Source: Gossypium raimondii (Eukaryota > Streptophyta > Magnoliopsida > Malvales > Malvaceae). Taken from it: DNA of 64,000 nucleotides. Below the pieces are notes generated by a model. It ran no database searches. It had not been told where the DNA came from and worked only from the letters and a program-made list of their open reading frames with translations. Position numbers and translations under genes: made by a program. The stretch's first letter is position 1. The number at the start of each line of letters is the position of its first letter. The stretch is taken from NCBI RefSeq assembly GCF_025698545.1, contig NC_068569.1, positions 17,856,001-17,920,000 of the forward strand, written 5' to 3'. Shown piece after piece: positions 1 to 10,452 of this stretch.

Positions 1-577
1 TCTGTAAGCATATGAATATTAAATAAGCATACAATCTTCCTCTCGATCATAATTGTAATGGAAGGCTAATTAGAGCAAAATATTGGAGTGAGAAATTATT
101 GTTCCACCTGGATTGAATAAAAGTAATGTTATTTGAAAATAACATTATACAACATTTGTGTAAAATCCATAAGTACACTCACTAAAACATAAGTTGACTC
201 AATCCAAAAGAAGAAATTCTACTACACTCCATTCATAGAAGAATAATTGTGATCGCCCACATCGCTTTGTCTTGTTCTAATAACTGTTTACATCTTTGCT
301 TTATTTTCATTAATTTCTTACCCTTTGTCTTCCCACGAGAGGGCAGTCATTTTTTAGTTACAAAACATGTCGTCTACTTTGTCCTATTCCTATTTTGTCA
401 TAATTGATTTAGGTTTTATTACTTTTCTATCATCAAATTGCTTCACCCTTTTCCAAAATTCATAAGCCTTATCATTTACTCCATTTAAAATTGACTTTTC
501 CATGACTTCAGACACCGAGAGAGTAAATAAAGACTTTGGCCCCTGTCATCCACACATAGAATCAAAACGTGATTTCT
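1..577. other. Intergenic DNA, nothing recognised
   Basis: AT-rich sequence with no open frame of note. It leads into the RNase H relic that starts at 578 and may be more decayed sequence of the same retroelement, but I see no motif that shows this. Confidence 0.5.
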
Positions 578-975
578 TGGAAATGTTTAAATACAGATGG
601 TTCAATGATATAGGATAAATGATTTGTTACAACATGAGGTTTAGTGCATGATCAAAATCGTAAATGGATTATTGAGTTTAGCAAATGCTTGAGAAATTGT
701 ACAATAACGTAGGCTTTGGGGTATTTTGGATGGGTTAAATCTTATCTTAGATAGAAGATTTGAAATGATCTTAATTCAAACAGATAGTTTCGAAGCTGCT
801 ACTGTCATTTAGGAATGTGCCTTTAGAATCTCAAACTCAACTCTCCTCAAAAGAATTCATCATATCTTGACAAAGGTAAAGCGGTGGAAGATTCAACATA
901 TCCCCTGAGAAGAAAACACAATTACAGATAGTCTTGTTAAGATGATTCGTAATAGAAAGTTAAGATTATTTGAGG
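578..975 (+). pseudogene. LINE-type RNase H domain relic (RVT_3-like)
   Basis: Broken reading of the RNase H domain found at the end of plant non-LTR reverse-transcriptase ORFs. Joined across several stops and at least one frame change, it reads WKCLNTDGS near 578, then GLVHDQNRKWIIEF, RFEMILIQTDS, then KIQHIPREENTITDSLVKM near 890-945. The acidic positions of the fold are still visible in LNTDG, QTDS and ITDSL. In-frame stops show it is dead. The purine/A-rich stretch at about 1011-1031 could be an old poly(A) tail. A second copy of the same domain lies at 63536-64000. Domain assignment is from recognised motifs and not from a search. Confidence 0.7.
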
Positions 976-1917
976 ATCTAGTTTTTTTAGTCTGTATCTT
1001 GTATTTTTCAAAAAAAGAAGAAAAAAAAAAGACTTTGGCCCTTTGATTTGGAAAATTTATTAGTTTGATTCCCTAAATTTATAATCTTATTAGTTAATTA
1101 AATGATTTCAAACTCATAATTTATAAATCAATTTTTATTTAATTTGGATTTCCTAAATAAAAATTTATTAACTTCTTCCTAAACCACTCAAACAATCCAC
1201 TAAAAACAAGGTGGAAATTGGTGTTTGCATGCGCCACCAATGTTTAATTTCCATAGTGCAATGACATGAGAATAGTTAGGTTGGCCAACGGAATTAGGAG
1301 TGGACTACTTTTGTTTAGCCATTTGTTCAATATGGGAACTAATTAGTAGGCTGAAATATTGGGTTCATATGAATCATTAGTCAAGTCCTCTTGCAATTTT
1401 GGGGGGGGGGGGGGGGAAGGAGGATTAGAGTTTTTAATTTTATTTTATGGATTACACATAGTTTGTCACTATAACTGTAACATTGTAATAAATAAAATTT
1501 TAAACTAAGAGATTTTTTTTAAGGTTGAGGATTCATTCTTTAAGATTTGTTTTCATTTTTTTATATATAAAAAAAAAAGGATTTGCTTACATCTATACTT
1601 CCTAGTTATGGTGTTTTTACTTCTTTTCCCTGCCATTCAAGTTTCTAGATACTAGTTATTTAGAGGGTTGGTAGATAGCCTTTGATTATCATTAGTGCCG
1701 GTCACAAATTTATTAAAAGTGATTCAAGTTTTTAGATTTAATTATAGGAACTAGGCGAGATGGTAAGGGTCTTTTTTTATCTTAATCAGTGGTTGATGTT
1801 TTATCACAAATTTTTGATCAGCAACTACCTTTTTAACGGGTTTACAAAATATAAATAACTAATTATCAGACTCGCTCCAATAGATACATTAAAATATATA
1901 TATATATATAAAAAAGA
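976..1917. other. Intergenic DNA with a 16-G homopolymer
   Basis: No gene seen. It holds a run of 16 G at 1401-1416, an A-rich stretch near 1568-1578 and a (TA)n tract around 1893-1910 just outside the left end of the TIR element that starts at 1918. Confidence 0.55.
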
Positions 1918-2026
1918 GATTTTTACCAAAATATTACAAAGAAAATAAAAAATACCAAAATAATATTACTTTTTTATTATTTACCAAAATAATACAAAAA
2001 AAACACAAAACAGTAGAAACCCGGAT

Positions 2027-2056
2027 GCCACAGGCGGCACCAAAGGTGCCTGTGGC
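2027..2056. repeat. GC-rich hairpin in the left arm of the TIR element
   Basis: GCCACA-ggc-GGCACC, AAA, GGTGCC-TGTGGC can fold into a 12-bp stem with an AAA loop and a 3-nt bulge. Versions of the same block occur in the right arm near 6548-6580 and in the second element near 7925-7940 and 9033-9058, so it belongs to the family and is not local. It is strikingly GC-rich against its surroundings. Confidence 0.6.
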
Positions 2057-2311
2057 AGAGGCGGCACCACTTGTATTATAAGTCCAACATCCGTCTAGCT
2101 GAAGGAGAAGAAGAAGAAGGAGGAGGAGGAGGTGGTGCCGAAAAAAGAGAGAGAGAGGGAAAAAAAATAAGGTATTTTTTTTTTAAATAATGGATTATCT
2201 TGTTATTATGTTTTTTTGTATAATTTTTATTTTTTTTTGTTGTTAGTTTAGTTATTATTGTTAATTAGATTAATAAAAACTCAAATTGATGGTTTTAGTT
2301 AGTATTATTAT

Positions 2312-3175
2312 TGTCGAAACCGATTTTTGAAAACAAAAATTTAATTGCCGACTTTAAAAATAAAACTGGAGTCGCCACCGATCCTTTATTAAGGTGTGAT
2401 CGGCTCACCTTAAAAATTATTTTGGTCCACGAATTTTGAGAAAATGAGTTCGGGAGTCAGTTACGCACGAGGAAGGATTAGCACCCTCGTAACGCCCAAA
2501 ATCGGTACCAAATTGATTATTTAATGTCTTAGTGTCGAAAATTTGAAAAGATTTTAAAAGAGAACTTTTAACTCGCAAACGAATCAAAATAATAAAATAT
2601 TCTTATTTCAAAGAAATAAAACATCACACCTAGTAAGTTAGGGCACAATATTTTTAAATCTCCAAAATACCGAATATTGCCTTTTTGTTTTTGAAATTCT
2701 TATTTCGAGAAAAATGCCATGACCAGTAAGTTAGGACCCAACATTTTTGAATTCTCGAGAATGAGCCTTATTTGAAATTTGTAAATTTATTACAAAATAA
2801 ATACTTAGCTCTCTAAATTCATCGAAAAATAATCCCAATCCAGTAAGTTAGGACACGATATTTCTCGAGAATCATGAATGCCAAATATTTAAAAATAAAA
2901 ACAATTTTAATGCTTTGACGAAACTAAATATATATTTGCTTCGAAAACATGATAAAATGTTAATGCATATATATACCTATACAAAAATCATGAGAATGAA
3001 TCAATAATACAATATACATACATTTTAGAAATAATAAACATAAGAATGTATAAACACAATATATTAATAAATTATGAGAATATGGATATATATAAAAAAT
3101 GCCTATAATAATTTTGAATGATGCATGAATATATATTTACAAAAGTAAAAAGAATTCTGAAATCAAAATATAAAA

Positions 3176-3209
<34 letters not shown>

Positions 3210-4562
3210 GTTGGAAAATAAAAAATATATGTATAAAATATATAGGTAGACGTGCAATGTAAAACATGCATATATATTTATATATATTATAAAAACATGC
3301 AAGTATACTAGAAAAAAAAATGCATATATGTATTAAATAAAAGAACGACGCATGTATGAATAAAAATAATTATAATAATAATAATAACAACAAAAATCAT
3401 AGTATAACATAATTATAATAAAAAATGAATAAAATAGTTTTAAAAAAAACTAAATTGAACTTAAAAAGAAAAAAAATGGGTAAATTCAAAACAAATTTAA
3501 AGACAGGACCACATTGTATATGCGCGCAATAGTGGAGGACCAAAAGGGAAATTATTCTCGCCTTCCTAAATGCTGCGCAGCATGGGACCGAATTGAGGCA
3601 AAATTAAAATGTACGGCCCAAATTTAAAACAAGTAAAAAGGTTTAATTGAAGCGCGTTGCAGAAGAAAGGGGCCAAATGCGAAATTTCCCCTTTGAAGCC
3701 AAACGCGCGGATCCTCCCCTTCGGGTTGGGTCACCGCACGGGTCAGGGCCTGGACGAAACAGCGCCGTTTCGTAGTTTCTACTTAAATCAGTTTTTCTCT
3801 TAAAAAAACAGAATGTTTGGGAGAAAAAAATTAAAACAAGCCTTCTGTTGGGGTTTCTTAACCCCCAACCCCGTGGCCGCCGCTCTTAACCCTCTACCGT
3901 GACTCCGCGTAATCGGAGACCGGAGGCGTGCCGATTTAGGTTCTTAAACCCTTCTTGACGGCTTTCGAGGGCCAAGGTAAGTTTCTTGCCTTTTTCTTTT
4001 GTTAAAAAAAATAGTATAAGAAAATAAAAATGCAAATCACCTTAAAAAAAACTTTGTATTCAAGATTTTCTCTGTATTTTTCTATCTCTTTCCCTCTGTT
4101 TTCAGTCTATTTTCCCCACTATTTTCGTATCTTTTTTACACTGAAAAATCCCCCCCTTTCAAAATCCCTTTACAATCGGTTTATATAACCGAAAAAAAGA
4201 AAAATAAAATACAAAATAAAATTATTATTTCTGTTATTGTTGCCTCTACTCTGGTGTTGGTTCCGTTTTTTCTCATAGGTACGGGAGTCGTGGAAGAGGC
4301 GCGCGTCTTGTGGAGGGTCGTCTTTGCGACATTCATGGCGTGCAAGGGTGAAATTGCTGCGGCGGCTACTAGGGTTTTTGATTTTTGATTTGGCTGAAAA
4401 TTTGTTAAGCTTTAGGCTTGCTGGGCTTGTGTTTTTTTTGTTTGGGAAATGTATTTTTGGTCAATTAATTGGGCTTGCTGTTGTAATAATAGCTGGGCAT
4501 TTATTTTTTTATTTGCATTTGGTTTTATTATTGGTAAGGCCGGGCAAAAATTGGGCCCTACA
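2312..4562. mobile_element. Solo LTR, probably Gypsy, with 5-bp target duplication
   Basis: A 2251-bp block starts with TGTCGAAACC and ends with GGGCCCTACA, the TG...CA ends of an LTR. It is flanked on both sides by ATTAT (2307-2311 and 4563-4567), a perfect 5-bp target-site duplication. The interior has the GGAGTCGCCACC and CACGAGGAAGGATTAGCACC stretches that I associate with long plant Gypsy (Tat/Ogre-like) LTRs. No gag or pol is present, which fits LTR-LTR recombination that left a solo LTR. A (TA)n tract lies at about 3178-3206. Short open frames inside are chance. The insertion is younger than the TIR element that hosts it. Confidence 0.8.
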
Positions 4563-4699
4563 ATTATTGTTAATTTTTAGGGTTTAGTTATTAATAATTA
4601 TTGTTACTTAGTATTATTGTTAGTAAAAAACTAATATTATTATGGCTAGTTATTAGGATTAGTAAAAACTCTAATTATTATTTTAGTTAGTATGATTGT

Positions 4700-6060
4700 T
4701 AGTATTTTTTTCCGAATTTTATTACTTTAAAAATATACTATTTTTCAATTTTATTATTTTACATTATTTTAGTACATTATGTTTGAAATTTAAATAAATT
4801 TAGTGTGTTTTTAAATAAATTAAAAAACCCTTATTTCGCCCTTTACTCGTATTTTTCTCGAGTTTTATTACTTTAAAAATATACTATTTTATAATTTTAT
4901 TATTTTACATTATTTTAGTACATTATGTTTGAAATTTAAATACATTTATTGTGTTTTTAAATAAATTAAAAAAACCATTATTTCAACCCTTTGCTCGTAT
5001 TTTTTCCGAGTTTAATTACTTTAAAAATATACTATTTTCTAATTTTATTATTTTACATTATTTTAGTACATTATGTTTGAAATTTAAATAAATTTAGTGT
5101 GTTTTAAATAAATTAAAAATCCTTATTTCGCCCTTTGCTCGTATTTTTCTCAATTTTATTACTTTCAATAAAAATATATTATTTTCGTATTTTATTATTT
5201 TACTTTATTTTAATACATTATGTTTAAAATGTATTAGTTAATTATTTTTTAACAAAATTTAGTAAAAACCCTTATTTCACCCTTTGTTCGTATTTTTTCC
5301 GAGTTTTATTACTTTAAAAAATATACTATTCTCTAATTTTATTATTTTACATTATTTTAGTACATTATGTTTGAAATTTAAACAAATTTAGTGTGTTTTC
5401 TAAATAAATTTTAAAAAACCCTTATTTCACCCTTTGTTCGTATTTTTTCCGAGTTTTATTACTTTAAAAAATATACTATTCTCTAATTTTATTATTTTAC
5501 ATTATTTTAGTACATTATGTTTGAAATTTAAACAAATTTAGTGTGTTTTTAAATAAATTTTAAAAAACCCTTATTTCGCCTTTTACTCGTATTTTTCCCA
5601 AAATTTATTACTTTCAATAAAAATATTATTTTCGTATTTTATTATTTTACTTTATTTTAGTATATTATGTTTGAAATGTATTAATTAATTCTTTTTTAAA
5701 TTTAGTAAAAAACTCTTATTTCGCCCTTTGTTCGTATTTTTTCTCGAATTTTATTACTTTTAAAATATATATTATTTTCTAATTTTATTATTTTACATTA
5801 TTTTAGTACATTATGTTTAAAATTTATTAATTTAGTGTGTTTTAAATAAATTTAAAAAACCTTTATTTCGCCCTTTGCTCGTATTTTTTTCCCAAATTTT
5901 ATTACTTTCAATAAAAATATATTATTTTTGTATTTTATTTTTACATTATTTTAGTACATTATGTTTGAAATGTATTAATTATTTCTGTTTTTTAATTTAG
6001 TAAAAACCCTAACTTCGCCCTTAGCTCGTATTTTTCTCCACATTTTATTACTTTCGTGAA
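4700..6060 (+). repeat. ~147-bp tandem array inside the TIR element
   Basis: About nine to ten degenerate copies of one unit. Each unit carries CCCTTTGCTCGTATTTTT (variants with GTTCG or ACTCG), then TTTTATTACTTT, a tract ending TTTTAGTACATTATG, and AAATTTAG. The CTCGTATTTTT mark recurs near 4846, 4994, 5138, 5288, 5438, 5587, 5730, 5879 and 6026, a spacing of 143-150 bp. Copies near 5290-5560 are almost identical to one another, which suggests recent unequal exchange. The same unit occurs in the element at 7802-9178, mostly inverted. Confidence 0.85.
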
Positions 6061-6357
6061 TATACAATTTCCTTTTTTCCTTTTCGTATGTTATGTTTTC
6101 TCAAACATATTTTTTATCATTTTATTTTTAATGCTATTTTTCTAAAAAACTAATTACAACATGCTAAATAAATTTCATAAAGAAAATTGTAATCAACATA
6201 GAATGTACATAACATTAATTTTATCATGCTAAATAAATTTCATAAAATATATAGGCTAAATAAAATAATAAAACACATACAATGTACATAACATAGATTT
6301 TTACACAAATATTACAAAATAATAAATTAATACAAAAAAATTACCTTATTTTTTTAT

Positions 6358-6502
6358 TTCTTTTTCCTTCCTTTCATTTTCTTTCTCCTTTCCTTTTCTT
6401 TCTTTCCTGTTTTTTTCTTCTCCTTTCCTTTTCTTTCTTTCTTCTCCTTTCTTTTTCTTTCTTTTTTCTTTCTTTCTTTCTTCTCCTTTCCCTCTCCTTC
6501 TC
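6358..6502 (+). repeat. Polypyrimidine tract
   Basis: About 145 bases are almost entirely C and T, with two purines seen (near 6376 and 6409), made of CTTT and TTCC steps. It lies just inside the right arm of the TIR element. Lysine/glutamate-rich open frames on the other strand are an effect of this composition and not genes. Such tracts can form triplex DNA in vitro; nothing here shows that it does. Confidence 0.85.
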
Positions 6503-6828
6503 CACCCACCAGCCAGCCGAATGGTCCGCCCATTATAAAGGGGTGGTGCCGCCTGTGGCAGCCCCTCCACCAAGGTGCTGTCACATCCTCAGCAGCTTTT
6601 TTTTTAACTTTTTTGTTTTTGTTTTTATTTTGTTAAATAATAAAAAATAATATTATTTTGGTATTTTTTTATTTTTTGTAATATTTTGGTAAAAATCCCC
6701 TAATTATTACAAGGTTCCAAGTTTTGGTAAAACTTAGGAGAAGATAATCCCAAGATGATGAATAAGGTAAAAGGAGGCAAAATGGAAATGTTTTCATTAG
6801 AAATAGAGAAGAAAATTATACATAAAAA

Positions 6829-7554
6829 TCAAGCTTTTTTCTCATTGGTTGATGATGAAGGAGAAAGCAGGAATCTAAAAACCCAAGCAGCCAAAGTTGC
6901 CCCAATCAAAGGACCCATCCAATAAACATAATAAAGCTCCCAAGAGTTATGCCAATTGTTAACATATGCCCATCCAAAAGCATTTGCAGGATTCATGGAG
7001 GGTCCTGTGTAATTAACCCCTCTCCCAACAAATACCACTGTTGATATCGCCATCAACAACAGCTTAAGTAAAGGGTTGTTAGGACCCCTTACCAAAATCA
7101 CCAATAGAGCTAAACATAGCCCAAATGTCAACAACCCTTCAGCTAAAAACCCTGTCTGCATATCTACTTTCAAAGAAGGTCCTTTGATGGTTTCTTTATA
7201 TTCTATTGGAAGAACCCCCAGAACTGTCTTCACGCCCACCACTCCACCGGCAGCTTGCAAGGGAAAACGCACTGCCATGGAAAGGGCAGACCAGTCTTTC
7301 TTGAGGCCAGCGGCGTAGAAAGCGACGGAGGCGGTGGGATTGAAGGTGGCGCCGCCGAGAGCGTTGCCAAAGATGGTGAAGATAAACATCATAAGGCTGA
7401 CCAAAAGGGCGGTGATGAAGAAAGCAGCCAAAGGGAAGGGTCGAAGGCCGAGGAAATCTACAATTTCGAGGGTGAGAATCCTGAGAAAGGGCATGCTGAA
7501 AACCCACATGGATGTCAAAAAGGCGTCCGCCATGGCTGACTTGATATCTCCCAT
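6829..7554 (-). CDS. SIP1: Aquaporin of the small basic intrinsic protein family (SIP1 type)
   Basis: Single-exon 241-aa major intrinsic protein, a normal length for SIP1. Two half-helix boxes are visible: NPT at residues 72-74 (in GGATFNPTASVAF) and NPA at 188-190 (in GPSMNPANAFGWAYV). NPT in the first box together with a short N-terminus and a lysine-bearing C-terminus (NEKKA) is the SIP1 pattern; PIP, TIP and NIP proteins mostly have NPA in both boxes. About six hydrophobic segments are present. In characterised plants SIP1 proteins sit mainly in the ER membrane and conduct water. The gene lies between two related TIR elements: its stop is 131 bp from one, its start about 250 bp from the other. 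A CACGTG box lies upstream at about 7692. Which SIP1 paralogue this is cannot be told here. Confidence 0.92.
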   Translation of the reverse strand: MGDIKSAMADAFLTSMWVFSMPFLRILTLEIVDFLGLRPFPLAAFFITALLVSLMMFIFTIFGNALGGATFNPTASVAFYAAGLKKDWSALSMAVRFPLQAAGGVVGVKTVLGVLPIEYKETIKGPSLKVDMQTGFLAEGLLTFGLCLALLVILVRGPNNPLLKLLLMAISTVVFVGRGVNYTGPSMNPANAFGWAYVNNWHNSWELYYVYWMGPLIGATLAAWVFRFLLSPSSSTNEKKA

Positions 7555-7584
7555 CTTTAAGCAGCTACACTCCTTCTAGGATTT

Positions 7585-7597
7585 GGGGGGGGGGGGG
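7585..7597. repeat. Poly-G run in the SIP1 5' flank
   Basis: Thirteen G in a row on the + strand (poly-C in the sense of the gene), about 30 bp upstream of the SIP1 start codon and probably in its 5' leader. A prone spot for length variation or assembly error. Confidence 0.8.
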
Positions 7598-7688
7598 CTT
7601 TCCTTTTTAATGCTAAAAAATGCATAACAAACAAATACCAAGATACCAACTACTACTCATCTTCGGCTTTATGTGATGTAGTAGTAAT

Positions 7689-7700
7689 TTCACGTGCTTC
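7689..7700 (-). promoter_or_regulatory. G-box (CACGTG) upstream of SIP1
   Basis: The palindromic CACGTG lies about 140 bp upstream of the SIP1 start. In plants this core is bound by bZIP and bHLH factors, for example in ABA or light responses. Presence of the motif is seen; its use is inference. Confidence 0.35.
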
Positions 7701-7801
7701 TCACCGGCCTTTTTTTTTTAGCAAAGTTACCGACCAAATTATCAATAAAATAATTAATGAAAATATGTTTTAAAATGTTTTATAAACTTTGATTACTTAA
7801 A

Positions 7802-9178
7802 GATTTTTACTAAAATATTACAAAAAAAATAAAAATAATACCAAAATAACATAAACTTTTTTTTATTTACCAAAATAATACCAAAAAAAAACAGTTAAAA
7901 AAAAACATGTCTGAAGGAGGGCCTGCCACAGGCGGCACCATTTGTTCTTATTTTGGCCCTCTGTTCGTATTTTTTTTCAGATTTTATTACTTTTAAAAAA
8001 TATAATATTTTCTAATTTTTTTATGTTATATTATTTTAGTACATTATATTTTAAATGTATTAATTTAGTGTATTTTTTATTGAAAGTAATAAAATCTGAG
8101 AAAAAAATACGAATAAACGGCCGAAATAAGAGTCTTTTTAAAATTTATTTAAAAACACACTAAATTAATACATTTCAAACATAATGTACTAAAATAATGT
8201 AAAATAATACAATTAGAAAATAGTATATTTTTAAAAGTAATAAAATCCAGAAAAAATACTGAACAAAGGGTAAAAAAGGGTTTTTACTAAATTTATTTAA
8301 AAACACAGTAAATTAATACATTTCAAACATAGTGTACTAAAATAATGTAAAATAATAAAATTAGAAAAAAATATTTTATTGAAAGTAATAAAATTAGGAA
8401 AAAATACGAACAAAGGGTTGAAATAAGGTTTTTTAATTTATTTAAAAACAGTAAATTAATACATTTCAAACATAATGTACTAAAATAATGTAAAATAATA
8501 AAAGTAGAAAATAGTATATTTTTAAAGTAATAAACTCTAGGGAAAAAATACGAACAAATGACCGAAATAAGGGTCTTTTAATTTATTTAAAAACACAGTA
8601 AATTAATACATTTCAAACATAATGTACTAAAATAATGTAAAATAATAAAAATAGAAAATAGTATATTTTTTAAAGTAATAAACTCGGGAAAAAATACGAA
8701 CAAAGGATCGAAATAAGAGTTTTTTAAAATTTATTTAAAAAACACTAAATTAATACATTTCAAATATGAGGTACTAAAATAATGTAAAATAATAAAATAC
8801 AAAAATAATATATTTTTATTGAAAGTAATAAAATCTGGGAAAAAATACGAACAAAGGGCCGAAATAAAGATTTTTTTAATTTATTTAAAAAACACACTAA
8901 ATTAATACGTTTAAAATATAATGTACTAAAATAATGTAAAATTAAAAAATATTATATTTTTTAAAAGTAATAAAATTCGAGAAAAAATACGAACAGAGGG
9001 CCAAAATACGAACAATTAGTGCCGTCTCTGCCACAGGCACCAAAGGTGCCGCCTATGGCAGGCCCTCCTTCAGACATGTTTTTTTTTTAACTTTTTTTTG
9101 TATTATTTTGGTAAATAAAAAAGTTTATATTATCTTGGTATTTTTTATTTTTATTTTTGTAATATTTTAGTAAAAATC
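7802..9178. mobile_element. Second TIR element of the same family, with inverted tandem array
   Basis: The ends match in inverted orientation: GATTTTTACTAAAATATTAC at 7802 and its complement ending at 9178. Further in, the GC-rich blocks AGGGCCTGCCACAGGCGG (about 7918) and its complement (about 9050) mirror each other next to an ACATGTCTGAAGGAGG box and its complement. The interior has one unit of the ~147-bp repeat in + orientation (near 7950-8090) and about seven units in - orientation (CGAACAAAGG marks near 8105, 8259, 8400, 8545, 8691, 8845 and 8986), so the element is largely palindromic. No coding capacity is seen. It differs from the element at 1918-6697 by lacking the LTR and by array orientation. 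Confidence 0.7.
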
Positions 9179-10408
9179 CAAAAAAAAAAAGTTGATAGGT
9201 AACCTTTGATTATCATTAATGCTAGTATCAATATCTGTTTTTACTTATTTTTATTTTTATTTTTATTTTGGGTTAAATTCAACTAAATCCGAATTAGAGT
9301 TTTCCCTTGTTGGGTTTCGCATCATCTTGGGTCACTATAAATGTCACAGTCCACAAACATTAGTCATGAGCCCATGACTAGGGTGCACCCAATAGCACAA
9401 ATTGTTCATATAAATATTGAGCTTATTTAATACGTAAAAATTCAAAACTCCAAGATCATTTTAATTCTAGAAGGTGGGAGTTAAGAGTGCGATAAGTATA
9501 TTATAAGGTATTAAAAAATAAAAAAATTTAATCACTTATAATATAAAAGTATAAGTTTGAAAAAATTTTGCACTAATGAAGATACCCTTTATTTTTATCA
9601 TATTACTAAATTCACATTTAAAAATATTTATAATTTAATTTAAAATAATTAGTCCTGAATTAAAAAAGTTGAGATTTCTTTAAAAATAAATTGTGATTAT
9701 TTTATCGAGTTTAAAATAAAATTATAACTTGAATAAAGTCTAAACATACTTATTTCCAATAAGTAAGGTTAAAGTATTATTTAAAAAAGTCTAAATTATT
9801 TTCATTTTTATAAGTAAACTTTATTTTCATATTTATTAGCATGATAAAACAAAATTATATCTTGAATAGAAGTTTAAGCATACTCATTATCCATAAGTCA
9901 AAATACTAATAACTAAGATTAAAATATTATTCTAAAATTTTGAATTATTTTATTTTTATAAGTAAACTTTATTTCATATTTATTAAGATAATAAAATAAA
10001 GTTATAATTTGAATAGAAGTCTAAGTATATAAATATAGATTGATTTTATCTTTTAATTATCATTTAATTAGAGTTAGAGTTATATATTAATTAAAATTTG
10101 AAATTAGATTTATAAATAACATTAGTAGCATCTAAAGAAATCATCAATAAAAAATGAAAATTGTTAGCATTAATAAGTTAAAAGTATTTCAAAAGAAATA
10201 TTCGAACAACAATGACATTGGAGAACACCGAAAAGACATGTAAAATCGGTTTAATTGAGCGATAACATAATATAATATTATGTTATTTAAAAAATTAAAA
10301 GTTGTTTATTCAGTATAAAACAATTACTTTTTATATTTTCTTTTTACCTTATCATCATCATCATTTTATTATTATACATGGAGTTGTAAATAGATGAGAG
10401 AAAGATTT

Positions 10409-10452
<44 letters not shown>

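Larger units (their letters stand above)
1918..6697. mobile_element. Non-autonomous TIR DNA element, interrupted by a solo LTR
   Basis: The two ends are inverted copies. GATTTTTACCAAAATATTAC begins at 1918, and its reverse complement ends at 6697. Similarity extends inward over roughly 150 bp of A- or T-rich sequence to a GC-rich block with the motif GCCACAGGC near 2027 on the left and its complement near 6548-6560 on the right. No transposase frame was found. Inside lie a solo LTR (2312-4562), a ~147-bp tandem array (4700-6060) and a polypyrimidine tract (6358-6502). Without the LTR and one target copy the element would be about 2.5 kb. A target-site duplication is not clear, so the superfamily is open; Mutator-like is one possibility. 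The element at 7802-9178 is a relative. Confidence 0.65.

Noticed and set aside
3072-3302. 76-codon tyrosine/isoleucine-rich frame
   Set aside because: Reads a (TA)n microsatellite inside the solo LTR.
6346-6584. Two overlapping lysine/glutamate-rich open frames on the - strand
   Set aside because: They are the translation of the polypyrimidine tract inside the TIR element; no domain, and composition explains them fully.
7076-7579. Several + strand and - strand frames overlapping the aquaporin gene
   Set aside because: Shadow frames of the SIP1 coding region; none shows a protein motif.
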